From Toxonevra muliebris (taxonomy: Eukaryota > Arthropoda > Insecta > Diptera > Pallopteridae), in contig OY829326.1 in assembly GCA_963691655.1 (NCBI GenBank), forward strand, positions 79,043,235 through 79,107,234: a DNA stretch of 64,000 nt, written 5' to 3'. Under the pieces are notes generated by a model that was not told the origin of the DNA, did not search any database, and worked only from the letters and a program-made list of their open reading frames with translations. How positions within the stretch are numbered: the stretch's first letter is position 1; the number at the start of each line of letters is the position of its first letter. Position numbers and translations under genes: made by a program. Below are positions 1 through 11,376 of this stretch, piece by piece.

Positions 1-279
1 AACTTTATATCAAAGAAAATGCTGAAGCAATTAAATAATAATTTTAATAATAATAATTTTAATAATTACTTAGAAATGTGAATTGCCAAATTTGGAAGAA
101 ATTTGCAAAAAAAATGTTTTCCAAATCAAAAATTTAAAAAAAAAAAAATTAAACCGAATTCAATAAATAAGATTCAAAATAACTGTTGTATTAACATCAC
201 GGAATAACCACGTATAGCTCCTTTAAAAGTGAAGTCATTGAAGGGCAATATCAAAATTTACGTTGCATTCTTTCTGAAC

Positions 280-373
280 TAAAACATTTTTGAACCAAAC
301 CAGCGTTTCAGAGAGACCGCGTGTCGCTGAACCGAACCATACTACGAAATCAGTTTGGTTCATATCCCTGGTC
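280..373 (-). repeat. Possible terminus of a hAT-like element
   Basis: Read on the minus strand from 373, the sequence begins CAGGGATATGAACCAAAC and continues through GAACC/GTTCGG motifs. This resembles a hAT terminal inverted repeat (CAGGGNT...). No matching left terminus or 8-bp target duplication was found, so this may be a solo end. Confidence 0.25.
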
Positions 374-1767
374 AGAACACAATTAATTTTTGTGTCGATA
401 AATAGGGGTGGGCGAAAAATGTAATAGTAAATAATGTTGCAAATATAGCATTGTAAACTAAAAATAAAAGTTTTCAGATTTAAAAGGATCAATTTCAATT
501 TTCTTTCCTAAATGCCTGATAAAATACGATGCCACAGAAAAATCCTTGACAAAGTGTCTAATGCCAGACTGTCAAACTTAATTCCTGACGTGTGGCAAGC
601 CTACGGTTAGGTAAGCGCAATGAAAAAATTATGATTCATGAGCATTCAGATTCTTAACCATGTGCTAAGCAAAATCTACGGTACCTTTACCGCAGATTTC
701 AAAATGAAAAATATATTTTTATTATTAAAACTTTGTATGTTAAAAGAACAAACTTATTTTTATTGGATTATTCTGATAAACTACGGTATGCTTTGAAACA
801 TTCGTTTGGGTGGAGATAATTTGGTTTCATCTTTCTCAAACAATTTCAAATATTTGTTATGGAAGCATCTAGCAACTGTGAAAATATTGGCCAATACCAT
901 TTCAGCTGTCCCATTCGTGATCTATAAACATTGATCATTTGATTTATAAGACTCATTCCTTTATTACACAGTGCAACAAAATTATAAATTTTGTCTTATG
1001 TGCTACGATTTTATATTAATTTGTGGTAGTTGATCACGACTGTTTTCTCCATCACATCTATTTCTCCCTTAATATGGACCTGAAGTAGGAATAATGGGGT
1101 CTCCTGGGGCTATCAAGAAATTTTTTTATTTCAACAGATACGAATTTGATGCCAGAAGCAAACTTGAGAAGCACAAAGAGATATCCTACCCGTTCTCTTA
1201 AAGATGGGGTTTAAACCCTCTTTTGCGGAAACTGTTATACTGTCTTTGTAGAAAATGTTCCTTGTTAAAAACTATGTTTCTAGCACATTGGAATGACCCA
1301 CACATTTCCCACACATTTCCCAGAATAATATAAAAACCGATTTTTTTTTGCATTAGAACCGACTCACTCACAATACATGTGGTCATTCAATGACAGCCAA
1401 TACGATTCACTGCAAATATTCTCGGACCTTCATCTTCAGATGGGTTAGAATCAAAATCAGAATAAGTCATTGGGTGTTATTTTTAGAGCATACTAAATAT
1501 ATCTGCTTCTCTATTATACGTTCCTCGTCATCACTTCATCTTGAACCACGCCCAATATTTCGTGCAGTTTCAGTTTATTTCTAAATAAACCAAATTATAT
1601 TTTCCCATAAAACTTTCCTAAGATTTTAGAATCCGCCTGGTATTTTAAGCATGGCGTCTTTTTTAAAAAAAAAGGTCGGAGATCATTTTTTGTAAGAAAA
1701 GTTATCTTATCTTTTAGCTTAAAATTCCCACTAAAGCAAATTAGGCAATTTTAAAATAAATACAATT
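374..1767. other. AT-rich sequence, no gene seen
   Basis: No open frame here has recognisable content. The minus-strand stretch 1366-1432 can be read as a tiny exon between an AG and a GTGAGT, but nothing else supports it. The last ~190 bp may be the diverged left part of the piggyBac-like MITE that the mariner at 1768 interrupts. Confidence 0.4.
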
Positions 1768-2770
1768 TACGAAGGGCACTACTTAAGTTTCGGCCATCGT
1801 AAAGTTTGACATTTGTTAGCATATGTAAGTATATGTACTCAGAACGTTTTGTCATACAAGTGCCATTTGTGTTGTTTACATAGAGTTGAAGAATTTATCT
1901 CGGCGAAAAAATGGAATTAAATCGGGAAAATTTTGATTCGTTTATTTATCATGATTTTCGACCTATCGAACTATCTCAACAACTTAATTCGATTTTTGGC
2001 GATTAAGCACCTTCAAATACCACTGTTTTTCGCTGGTATAGAGAATTCGATTTTGGTCGTTTTGGCATTAGTTCCTCCAGCATACATAATATATTGCATA
2101 ATTATTTGAGCCGTGAAAATAATTTTTTCTCGTTGGATTCCACATAAATTGAGCGATGACCCAAAAAAGACTCGTGTTGTCTGGTGCAAGAAAATGATAA
2201 AAAAATACACGGCAGTGGGTCAAAAAATATGTATAAGATCGTGACAGGTGACGAATCATGGGTCTATGCGTATGAGCCGGAAAAAAAATAGCAGTCGACT
2301 GTATGGGTATTCCAAAATGAAAGTTGTCGCTTGTTTCTTTGGAAAAACTGTTCATGTGGCCTTGCCACTAGAGCAACGTAGAACGGTCACTTCTGAATGG
2401 TACACAACCATTTTTTTGCCAGAAGTATTTGGTGAATTGAGGAAAAAAAGCAAACATCGTGGAATCATTCTTCATCACGACAATGAGAGCTCCCATACAT
2501 CTCGTCAAACAACAGTATTTTTGCCCATTTAAAACGTTGAATTGATGTCTAATCCGTACAGTTCTAATTTGGCACCCAATGCTTTTTGTTTCCGGACACC
2601 AGAAATAAACTGCATGGACAACGATTTGCAATGCCCGACGAAGGTATTGATGCGTTCAAAAACCATGTTTTGTAGGTGTCTCAAGATGAATGGAAAAATA
2701 TTATTAAAAACAATAAAGTTCTTTCTGTTTTTTCATTGCTACCGCCGAAATTTAAGTAGTGCCTCTCGTA
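1768..2770 (+). mobile_element. Internally deleted irritans-type mariner element (about 1.0 kb)
   Basis: The ends are inverted repeats of about 27 bp (1770-1797 and 2741-2768), both containing GGCACTACTTAA, flanked by TA. The decayed transposase starts at ATG 1911 (MELNRENF) and keeps family landmarks: an HTH-region FRWYREF, then TGDESWVYAYEPE, GMTG-like WVFQ, ILHHDN and LAPN. Full-length irritans elements are about 1.3 kb. Here the link between the helix-turn-helix and the catalytic core is deleted: the text jumps from the WYREF region to SIHNIL. In-frame stops and frameshifts are frequent. The third catalytic aspartate (LAPND in the family) is alanine, and the second-to-third spacing is one residue short of D34D. 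The element is dead, and lies inside a piggyBac-like MITE (right part 2771-3047). Confidence 0.93.
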
Positions 2771-3047
2771 TTAGCATTTATCAAAATTCCAAGCGCTTAA
2801 ATTACAGAAAGCTCTATACTTACTCGTGCGGCACTTTTTTTTTTTAGAATTTTTCGACCAAATTTTTTCTTTAAAATACATACAATTATAATGAAAGTGA
2901 AAAGTTGTAAGAAAACAGATGATATCTTAATTTTTTGTTATGCCACTGGAACAGAATAAACTCACTTTTGCTAATTGGTTTGCATGGAGATTTAAATGAT
3001 TTTTTCAGCGCTACCTTCAAAGAAAACTTTATGCATTAGTAGGTTAA
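2771..3047 (+). mobile_element. Right part of a piggyBac-like MITE, split by the mariner
   Basis: The sequence matches the MITE at 16492-16922: TATCAAAAT-CCAAGCGCTTAAATT near the start, and GCATTAGTAGG followed by TTAA at the end (3044-3047). The left half is not clear, because the mariner at 1768-2770 sits in the middle and the upstream sequence has diverged. Confidence 0.6.
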
Positions 3048-3486
3048 TATAATGAAATAGTGGAATAAGGTCTATTTTATATTTTGTTTGTCATTACATC
3101 GAAAAAAAATGAAATAAGCCTTGACAACTTCGGCAGATGACCAATTTCATCAAGACGGACCAAATGAATTATTGATTAAATTAAGTACGATGGGAACCCA
3201 AAAATAAAAATGGGCGTGCCCCGCTTTTTTTTCATATACATTTTATATAACTTGATTAGAGCTATTCGCCAATAAACCGATATTTAAGATATAATAACAA
3301 GAACTGTCAATTGAGCATAGTAAAAATCATAATAGTCTAAATAGGGGTGGCACGACGACATTCATCCGATTGAGATGAAATTTTGGGAAATTGAAATTGA
3401 AGTGACTGCAAAGGCTTATGTATATATGAGGGTGGGATTTGTCGATCGAGCTTGGCATCCTCCCATGTAACTCTTATACTTTTTAA
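3048..3486. repeat. AT-rich sequence with a dispersed-repeat module
   Basis: No gene was seen. At 3335-3480 there is a module with AGGGGTGGCACGACG and a 'gatgaaattttgggaaa' stretch. It resembles the non-coding repeat families seen again near 28.4, 42.9 and 63.9 kb. Confidence 0.35.
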
Positions 3487-3749
3487 AGTGAAACTTCTTT
3501 AGCGAGGGTAAATCGAAAATTTTGCAACGGAAGTCGCATTGTTGTTGCACTCATACGAATCATACGAAACTAATACGAAACTAAGTTATGCTGTTGTTAG
3601 TGTTTAGCGAACTAGGTCATATGGCGATCGGCTACATACAATCATGCAGAGAGTCGACTTCTTGCAGTTTTATTTGTGCTTTCATGTGCTTTAGTGAAAG
3701 AGCTTGATTCCATATAGCTGAATTTTCCTTTCATGTGTTATATACGTGT
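3487..3749 (+). repeat. Dispersed repeat A, copy 1 (left part)
   Basis: This starts AGTGAAACTTCTTTAGCG and includes CGATCGGCTACATACAATC and CAGAGAGTCGACTTCT. The same text occurs on the opposite strand at about 45300-45639, and in part directly downstream at 4801-5130. Copy 1 is cut at 3749 by a hAT-like element and resumes at 4713. I see no coding capacity, and the family is unknown to me. Confidence 0.8.
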
Positions 3750-4712
3750 CAGCGATGTCAATTTGCGGGGAGTTCCCCGATTTGCGGGGAATTTTTCTGG
3801 GTGCGGAGAATCTGGGAATGAGCTGTTTATTGCGGGGAATTTGAAGTCGTTCAGATTTTAGTCATAAAAGTCTTTAGAATTTTTTTTGCCAAATTTTATG
3901 TAATTTGGGTCTTAATATCTTCGTATATTCTTAAGTGGGCCCTGCGATTTATTGGTTTGGAGAAATCGATTGTTAAAAAACCGTGCTATTTGAAAGTATA
4001 TTTCAAAAGTATTTTGTGAAAATTTCAGAGAGTGACGCGGAGTGCTTTCGTAGATACAGACGATTATAGTGCCGAGTGTCAGTCAAACAGTCGCGCGGCG
4101 CTTCGACATCCCTAATCTGTTAACTTACAAATTACGATCAGCCATCACAAAGAAGATGAAATATATTTTATATGTTAAAAACCGATAGTCAAAACTTTGC
4201 ACCCGTTTTTCTCAAAAAAAAGTTTTTGCCATTTTTTATTGAGTCAAAAGAGAGCCCATGTCTTCTCCTTTGAGAAGTCTAATGTCCAAAAGTGGGCTAA
4301 ACGTCTAGTAACTCGAAACACCCCATCTCGTTCAAATTTGGTGTGGCAACTACCACCCAATATGATTAAACTTTGTGCAAGCTTGAGCCGGATCGATTTT
4401 GAGAGTGGGTTCCCTTGAAGTGAAATCTCCCATGTGCCAAAAGAATTACGGAGTCAGAAAGTATACATATTTCTATTAATCTACCATTCCCATAACAATT
4501 GGTTAAGTTTTGGACCGAGAAACTTCAGAGTCGCCTTAATATAACACTCGTTGAGGTCAATTTTAGGTAATTTTTGGTTTTTGTAAAATGTTTAAATGGA
4601 AAGTGTCGCAGAGTTATAATATGAAATTATATCGATGCGGGAATTTCCATCGAAAATCGGGAAATTTCTCGAGGGCTATCGGGGAGAAAGAAAAAATGAG
4701 TTGGGATCCCTG
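3750..4712. mobile_element. Non-autonomous hAT-like element (963 bp)
   Basis: The left end is CAGCGATGTCAA. The right end read inwards is CAGGGATCCCAA, a typical short hAT terminal repeat. The flanks are an 8-bp target duplication with one mismatch: ATACGTGT (3742-3749) and ATACATGT (4713-4720). Removing the element rejoins repeat A. The interior has no recognisable transposase. It contains GC-rich palindromic text near the left end (TTGCGGGGAGTTCCCCG), typical of subterminal structure. Confidence 0.85.
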
Positions 4713-4800
4713 ATACATGTGCTATATCATGTTTGTGCCGGTAAATGTAGAGAGTATCAACAGAAAAAAGGTTTAAAAAATAGAAAGAGCACTCTAACAA
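4713..4800 (+). repeat. Dispersed repeat A, copy 1 (right part)
   Basis: This continues the repeat interrupted at 3749. It contains GTAAATGTAGAGAGTATCAACAG, matched by GTGTAGAGAGTATCAACAG at about 4990 and by the reverse complement at 45370. Confidence 0.7.
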
Positions 4801-5130
4801 AACCAGTAAGAAACGAAGTTATGCAGTTGTTATTCGTCTATATACAATTAAGCAGAGAGACGACTTCTCGCAGTTTTATAGCATGTGCTTTAGTGAGTGA
4901 GATATAGAAGTTTCGGCTTAATTGCATATAACATAACTTTCCTTTCATGTGTTATATACGTGTACTAAGTCGTGTTTGTGTCGATAAGTGTAGAGAGTAT
5001 CAACAGAGGAAAAGCAGCAACAAAATGGAGAAAAGAGGACTGGGAAAACTTCAACAAATAATATAATAAAATAAACGATCATCATGGTTCCTTCATATAG
5101 ACCTAGAATTTGTATCATATTTAGCAATAA
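4801..5130 (+). repeat. Dispersed repeat A, copy 2 (5'-truncated)
   Basis: The copy starts at GTAAGAAACGAAGTTATGCAG and runs through the CAGAGAGACGACTTCTCGCAG block and the GAGTATCAACAG block to an 'actgggaaaacttcaac' tail. It lies in tandem behind copy 1, same strand. The tail matches the 45300 end of the copy on the other strand. Confidence 0.75.
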
Positions 5131-5233
5131 ATAATATGAAACTATTCCCAGACTATTTTCTTATTTTCTTATTTCGTTTTGAAAATACGAAAAGTTTCAG
5201 AATTCAAATAAGTGAGGAGTGCTTCCATATAAT

Positions 5234-6252
5234 CAGTGTGGCCAACTCAGCGCTTTTTCCGCTAAATTTAGTGCTTTTAGAAAATTAAGACGCGGAGAAA
5301 AAGTTATTTAGCGGTCAGCGGGTTTTTTAATATGTTTTTTTCAATTTGAGAGAGTGAATAATCCTAACACCATTTTTTATCGAAACAATGAGCCATGAAC
5401 TTATTTAAAACCAAAGTTCGTAACCGTACGTCACTCAATTCAAAAAATTCTTTACTTCATATACAAAACGGAAAAATTCATTTTGTACAAACTACAAAAT
5501 ACCTGATGTTGTAAATAAATAGCACTAGTGTTTATAATGCTTCTGAATTCAGACTAAAGAGTGTGTTATGGCCAGAAGAAGCTGATATGAAGTGTATATA
5601 AACTTCGACATCGATATGTGATAGTTATAAATTATTACTCTGTAAATTTTTTGTGATCAAAGTGTATAAAATACTCTTTTTCCATTATCTTATTTTAGTT
5701 TTTCTTGTGAATTAAAAACTTTAAAAATACATGTACTTAATTAATTTCCTTTTTAATACATTAATACAATTCGTAAAAGTTAAATTAAAGGTTTGGTAGT
5801 TTAAGGCTCTTCTGGCGTATCTTGTCAATCACGAAAAACACAAAAAATTCCAAAAAAAAGTTAACGTAGCTATCTACAATGATTTTTTTTTTCAATCATA
5901 GTTTCATAGTATTTTGCTTTGAATTACGAATTATAAGAGATTGTCAATATCCAATTTCGATTTATAAGAGGTTAAACAGACCTTGTATTGAAAAAGAAAA
6001 TACGAATTAGCGAGGGGACCAAAATGTGTAGAATTTTTGCGAATTAAAGCGATTTTTTCTAGGGACCAACAGTTTGTTACGAATTATTGAGATTTTCGAA
6101 TTAACGGATACGAATTATCGCGATTCTACTGTATATAAAAACATTTGTGTTTAACACTTTTATTATGGAAAAATTTAGCGCTTTTTTAAAGAAAATACGC
6201 GTTTTTTTTCTTCATTTTAGCCGATTTTGAAAAACAAAAGTTGGCCGCACTG
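5234..6252. mobile_element. Non-autonomous hAT-like element (1019 bp) with perfect target duplication
   Basis: The ends are CAGTGTGGCCAACTC and, read inwards from the right, CAGTGCGGCCAACTT. The 8-bp flanks are identical: CATATAAT at 5226-5233 and 6253-6260. Both ends also carry 'agcgcttttt' motifs just inside. No transposase frame is visible, so it would need enzyme supplied by an autonomous relative. The perfect duplication suggests a younger insertion than the element at 3750. Confidence 0.92.
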
Positions 6253-6260
6253 CATATAAT

Positions 6261-7190
6261 TCGTTTTTGCAATGTTCGAATTTTTTTAAATTTAGAAAAC
6301 TCTTTGTTTTTCACAAATGGAAAAGGAGGACGCCAATAATACAGTACTCAAATGTTAAGTACACGTTTCATACTAAAAAGGCCGTTCTGGCTACACTAGA
6401 TAGAATAGTAGGTAAAAGAAAATGGATTTGAATTTAAGGTTGTGTCCTTTTCGTTTTTTGTAACGAAAAAGTGTTAATTCGTGACATTGTATTGTATTGT
6501 ATTGTATGGACCATATAGCTGGGTAACAGACACAATTTCTACAACTATAAACCAATTTCGTTGTTGTTATTTTTACCTTATATTTTCTGCGGGTGTAGTA
6601 AAACAACATACAACGAGAGTTTGAGCTGAAGTTGCAGTGGCAATGATGCTGATATATCTTGGTGATGGGGTTGCAAAACAAAAAAATATAGCAACAACTG
6701 TAACTAATCCTTTTTGAAAGGCTTTTTGCTAATGCTATTGCTGGTTTCAGTTTAAGCTGTTGCTGTTGTTGTTGTAAAATGCCGGTCAAGCACGTCATCT
6801 TGTTAGTCGCTTTGCGATTTTCAACCAAAGATTATCCCAGTTTAAGTAAGTTCCTTTTGACTTTGGCCTAGTGTAACCAAATGTTGCTTGAGGAAGCAAG
6901 AAACAAAAACAAAGAATAAGAAAAAAGAACCGAAGAACCCTTTTCGCATTTGATAAGAATCTTTTTTCAGTCAGGTTTTCTTTTTATATATTTTCAAAGT
7001 TAAACTCTTAAACTATAATGAGGCATGCAGACATTTATCTTTCTTCTGTGATTGCGATGCGCTTTAATTTAATACATACATACATACATACGTGTGTATC
7101 TCTACAAATTTTTTTATATATGTATGCAGTCATTTGCGCGAGTAGCTTTCTAATTTCGTATTAACATCTAAAATTATCATTTCAGTAGAA
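6261..7190. other. AT-rich, simple repeats
   Basis: This holds a (TGTAT)n tract at about 6485-6505, a TTG/CAA-rich stretch near 6760-6775 and (TACA)n at about 7072-7092. A 145-codon minus-strand frame covers 6391-6828. Its Gln run is just the CAA repeat, and the rest has no protein-like character. Confidence 0.5.
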
Positions 7191-7224
7191 AAGAAAAATG
7201 GTCTTCAAATTTCCTCAGCAACTT

Positions 7225-7475
7225 TTTTCTTTATCTCGGAAGTTTCCAGTCTAAGCTTTTCGTCGTCAAAGCGGTCTTAGTCGATGAGGCTAACATAGTG
7301 GAACTGGCCGTACCCTGGTCATCCAATCTATCTACTTTAAGCAGTTAAAGTGGCTTCAGAACTTCATTGCCCACCTGATCGATTGCCTCCGGCTCTAAGC
7401 CTATTGGAGCTGAATCCTCATGTGATTCCACTCCAGCCGGCTTGTAAAAGTTTTTGATTTTTGAGTTCATATTGA
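7225..7475 (-). pseudogene. Short protein-like frame, possibly retrotransposon ORF1 start
   Basis: On the minus strand from about 7472 there is an ATG-started frame, MNSKIKNFYKPAGVES..., of about 43 codons to one stop, after which it continues in the same style. Acidic and Ser/Thr-rich content and the position next to LINE debris suggest an ORF1-type protein. I do not recognise the family. Confidence 0.3.
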
Positions 7476-7599
7476 ATCACACAAATAGCATAGAAAATTT
7501 GTAATGGTTGATGCTGTGGTTATTCAACAAGCGCTCTGCGAGTGCGTTGTACAATGTTTTTCAAAATAATAAACGTTCTTAAAAAAGAAGGGCTCCCAG

Positions 7600-8800
7600 T
7601 ATCAGTATAGGAGTGTAAACAATCTGAGGGTAACAAAGAAAAATGGAAATTGAAGAACTTCTACTGACAGTGACCTGTAAGAACACCAATTTGTATTCTG
7701 TTTAATTGGAATTTATGGTGGTTGGGTCGATAAGTTATTTAACCTGTCGGAGACCTTTGAATTTAGTCCAACCGTCTTTGAGAGCATTTCTTTCCTGAAT
7801 TCTTTTGTAAAGATATGTAGAAACTTGGGTGAAAACTGGTTTGCCGGGTCATTCTTCTTTCTCTTTGTCCTACTGTTCGTGAAGCTAACTATAGACGTTT
7901 GAGATAAAGATATAGTTATCTTCGCTTCTACGTTAATTGGCCACCTACTTGCTGTTACGCCAGTGGCTTCAGCATACTCTCAGTGAAGAAAGTATGTGCA
8001 CCGATATGGCTTCTTTCATATATGATGTGCAGTTGATCGCGGACACCCACATGGAAGCCAAGTGTTCGAGTGCTTTCGCCACTGCTACTATAGCAATGTA
8101 ATCTCCGTAGCAAATTAACTCTACGTTCATTGGTGTGCGAATGCGTAGGATTCCGTCATACATTGCATTCCAAAGCAGTGATCCAAGAATTAACCCCTGA
8201 GGACTTCTCCTGTAACACTGTAAAATTTTGGGTTTTGTCGGTATCGTAGATCAGTGTTCTGTTGTCAAAGTAATTCGTTATCATCCCAAGCATATGGTAT
8301 GGTACTTGAAATTCAGCAAGAGTGTTAAGAATGTGTTTCCAGAACTTTACTTGCAGTGTCTAGCATGTATAGCGGTCTATATGAAGACTGTTCTTCCGTG
8401 GCTTATCGCCTTTTGAGATAAGAACCAATCGCTGTCGTCGCCATAGAGTAGGGAACGCTCTCTCTCATATGCTAGAGGTGAACAATTTGGAAAAACTTTC
8501 CTGGTTTCGCTAAACAGCAGCTTTGAAAACCATATTTGAGATGCCGTCTTGATCCGGTGCTTTTTGAGGTTTTATCCTTGCTGCTGCTGTGTTTTCATCA
8601 ATCTGCCATGCACTCCTTCTTTCTAGATTTTCGTTTCGCGGGAATAAACCAGCAACTATTGAAATCATGATTCGTGGGCATGTCGGTACGTTTCCAGTGT
8701 TAGCCCTAACTTTGCTCCGTACTATTTTGTATGCGCTGCCCCAGACCCAAGTGTATATGGCAGTGTCACTGTGAAATTTGTATCCTTCTTTGGCGGTCAT
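7600..8800 (-). pseudogene. Non-LTR retrotransposon, endonuclease-RT linker, RT and 3' fragments
   Basis: Read from 8800 downwards, the frame gives WGSAYKIVRSKVRA, then IKPQKAPDQDG. These are the linker and first RT block of insect non-LTR ORF2 proteins. Further down come CPQGLILGSLLWNAMYDG-like text (about 8180-8150) and VELICYGDYIAIV (8112-8094). The last is where the catalytic YADD should be, so it has become YGDY and the enzyme is dead. Stops and frameshifts separate the blocks. Near 7700 a VLTGHCQ-like piece is reminiscent of the region after RNase H, so RNase H itself seems deleted. By motif style this belongs to the I/LOA/R1 group. I cannot place it more closely. Confidence 0.8.
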
Positions 8801-8931
8801 TTATAATCACTTTAAAGTTTCTAGAGAATACGTGTACTTTATAAATAGAACAGTGATTTTTAGGCAAGTGCCGTTCTGAAATGCATTAAAAATTAATAAG
8901 TGTCCTGTAAGGCCACCACACCTAAGATGGT

Positions 8932-9132
8932 TTACATTAGGCTGTCTAAAAGTACATAACCTGACTTCCCTTTTCTATGAATGGAGAGTCCAAATATTGC
9001 TACAATTGCTGCAATAGGGCAGACTTTCATTGCCCCTGTAATACCTAGAAATGCTAGCCGATAAAGTTTGCTTAACTCAGATAGTACCTTTGCTTGTATT
9101 TTAGCTACCCGTGCAATAAGAACTTGATCCAC
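8932..9132 (-). pseudogene. Non-LTR ORF2 fragment, region between RT and RNase H
   Basis: The frame reads SKLYRLAFLGITGAMKVCPIAA, the conserved segment after the RT in RNase-H-carrying non-LTR elements. In an intact element it would lie downstream of the YADD motif. Here, on the same strand, it lies upstream of the RT start. It must therefore come from a second copy or a rearrangement. It has no intact start or end. Confidence 0.7.
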
Positions 9133-9430
9133 TGACGCCCTCAGTGGCTAGTTGTGCTATCAGACTCAGATAGTCAGGCTGCTAGGTCTCTAGATCACAT
9201 GGCCACAGTAATATAATCAATATTCTACCAGTAGCCCTGGTACCGCGGACGACTGATTATATCATTTCAAAACTTTATTTTGATAACTCAAATTTGAAAA
9301 TTTTAATTTCTTCAAAACACGATTGAACGATAATTGTACTTTTTACACGGACTGGTATTTTCTTGCAAGCTTCAGAACCATTTAGTTTTTTCCGTTTGTA
9401 AAACTCTTCTAGTGTAGTCCAGGTGAAAGT

Positions 9431-10125
9431 GTTAGGTAATTTACAGGCTAATAGGTTAATTTCAGACAATGTATCGAAAGGAAAAAATGTGGCAATTCTT
9501 TCCGATAGCAATAGTATCAATAATTACCAAGTCCAAACTAGTGGACGAGTGCAAGCGTGAGCTTGTCAGACTTGGATATCACATTAATTTAACTCTCATT
9601 TGGGTACCTGGACATAGGAACATTAGCGAAAATGAGAATGCCGATGTTCTGGCTAGACATCTTTGCTGAACATTCCTCAGTCGGATCAGATTCTATGTTC
9701 ATTAAATCTAGTTAATGGAGACATTTTCTCATACGTCCTTCAGCCATCCGACTTCAGATGAAGAACCTTAACAGCTTCCGTCACATCAACGAAGTAGTCT
9801 CAATAAACGCTCTCCAATACTTAACAACTCTTATCCTTTTCCAGGGTGGAAATCATACGAATACGAGTCATATGAATCCATTATTATGATTTTTGCCGAA
9901 AAGATCGAAAGTCTCGAGTATTTCCTGTATGACTGCTCGGCGTTAACAAGATATAGACTCAAAACCTCAAGCAAACCTTTCGTTGTTGCACGGGAGAGGC
10001 TGATAATGTTAATCTCAATATTCTTTAAAATTTTTGTGATTTGACTAAATGGTTTATGGAGACCAACACACTAGAATTCTTAGACTTAACTATAGAGATA
10101 GTAGTATCAAAAAGCCCCTATCGTC
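9431..10125 (+). pseudogene. Non-LTR retrotransposon RNase H and C-terminal region
   Basis: On the plus strand one frame reads SKGKNVAILSDSNSI (about 9474-9516). After a frameshift another reads LVDECKRELVRLGY...IWVPGHRNISENENADVLARH (9529-9663). AILSDS and WVPGHR.....NE.AD are the standard RNase H landmarks with acidic residues present. At 9901-9960 the text KIESLEYFLYDCSALTRYRL matches the cysteine-containing tail of the same proteins, followed by a KWFMETN-like segment. The orientation is opposite to the fragments at 7600-9132, so at least two insertions are represented. Confidence 0.85.
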
Positions 10126-11283
10126 CAAATTGAGCTTCTTCGTGTAATCGAAAGAACAACCACTCAACCTAAATCTATGTCTCCATATTTCACTGTATCA
10201 GCGTTAACAGGGGTGCCTGCTTTTTAATACAATTAGATAAATGCGAATTCCAGATGAATCGCTGTGTTAGCCTTCAAGTTCAATTGTTTATTAATAATAA
10301 TAACTATAATATTTCAAGTTGTGTTGCATCATAACTGTTTTAAACACTGCATTTTAATACGTTATCCATTTTACATAAGTACTTCAAAGCTATCAAACAT
10401 AAATCTTCATAATGATTTTCCTCAATTTCAACTTAACGCGCGCATTAATTTTTACTAAACATTCGCCATTATTTTGCAAAATGAAAATTTATAATTTTCC
10501 CTTCGAAAATAATTTTTACTTTCATTTTTTAACACTGCACACAATTTCACTTTTCCCTCCAGAGCGTTAGCTGCTGGCAATAACATTAAAAAAAAGCAGA
10601 AAACTTCAAAAACGTTTCACGCTTGATGGGCGAAATATTGTTGCAGCTGCAGTAGCAGCATTTGCAGTTTCTTATTTTTATGGTTGTTTGCTTGTTTTTG
10701 CGCAATCAATCAATGCAACTCTGCAAATGTAACTATCTGCTGCTTCTGCTCCTTCTTCATGCACTCCGCCGTCGCACTACTTTAAGTGCATGTGCGCCGA
10801 CGCGCCTTCAAACTGTGACGAGCTTAATTAGCGCAAGCCAAGACATAGAAAATTGCTTACATTTACATAGAAAAAATTTCAAAATGAAGTAGGATAAGAA
10901 AAACCAAAGAAAGCATGACGAGAAACACAAACAATAAATATAACTAAATAAATAAATAAAATAAAAAAAAGTGTAAGGAAAGACAATACTAACTAAGAGT
11001 AGCGTATAATGTAAAAAAGTGCTCAATGCAATAATGTACATACATAAGTGCAACAAAAACTATAAAGTTTAGTTGGTAGCGATGCAATTTGTTAAGGCAA
11101 TGGAGCAGCAACATTGCATTACACAACAATAACAAATTCCAACGAATGAAAAAGTTTTAAGAAAATTTCAAATTCAAAAATGGAAATTTTAAATTAGGTC
11201 AAATAGCAAAGTAAACACTTTTCATTGCTACTATTTTGCTGACGCTCTTAAAGTCACTTCAAAATGTTGAGTTTTTATTTCAG
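10126..11283. other. Probable single-copy non-coding DNA
   Basis: No gene or transposon signature was found. 10560-10850 has higher GC with CAGCTGCAGTAGCAGC and a TTAATTAG core, the kind of sequence often found in fly introns and enhancers. Any regulatory role is a guess. Confidence 0.3.
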
Positions 11284-11376
11284 AGGCTGCGTTCAGATTG
11301 TCAGGAATATGGTGTAGGTTTAATGACACAAAATTTGGAAACAATGGCTGATGACAAAAAATTAGACTTTTTTTAA
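11284..11376 (+). CDS. Candidate terminal exon or protein-like frame, unidentified
   Basis: A good acceptor (GAGTTTTTATTTCAG, ending 11283) is followed by 30 open codons and TAA (11374-11376). The frame reads RLRSDCQEYGVGLMTQNLET and then an acidic MADDKKLDFF-like end. The composition (D, E, Q, C, M) is unlike random AT-rich translation. No partner exon upstream was identified, and 30 open codons can occur by chance. It could also belong to an unknown transposon. I do not recognise it. Confidence 0.25.
   Translation, partial: RLRSDCQEYGVGLMTQNLETMADDKKLDFF

Noticed and set aside
6391..6828. 145-codon minus-strand frame with a glutamine run
   Set aside because: The Gln run is a CAA microsatellite. 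The rest is low-complexity with no domain, splice context or homology that I recognise.
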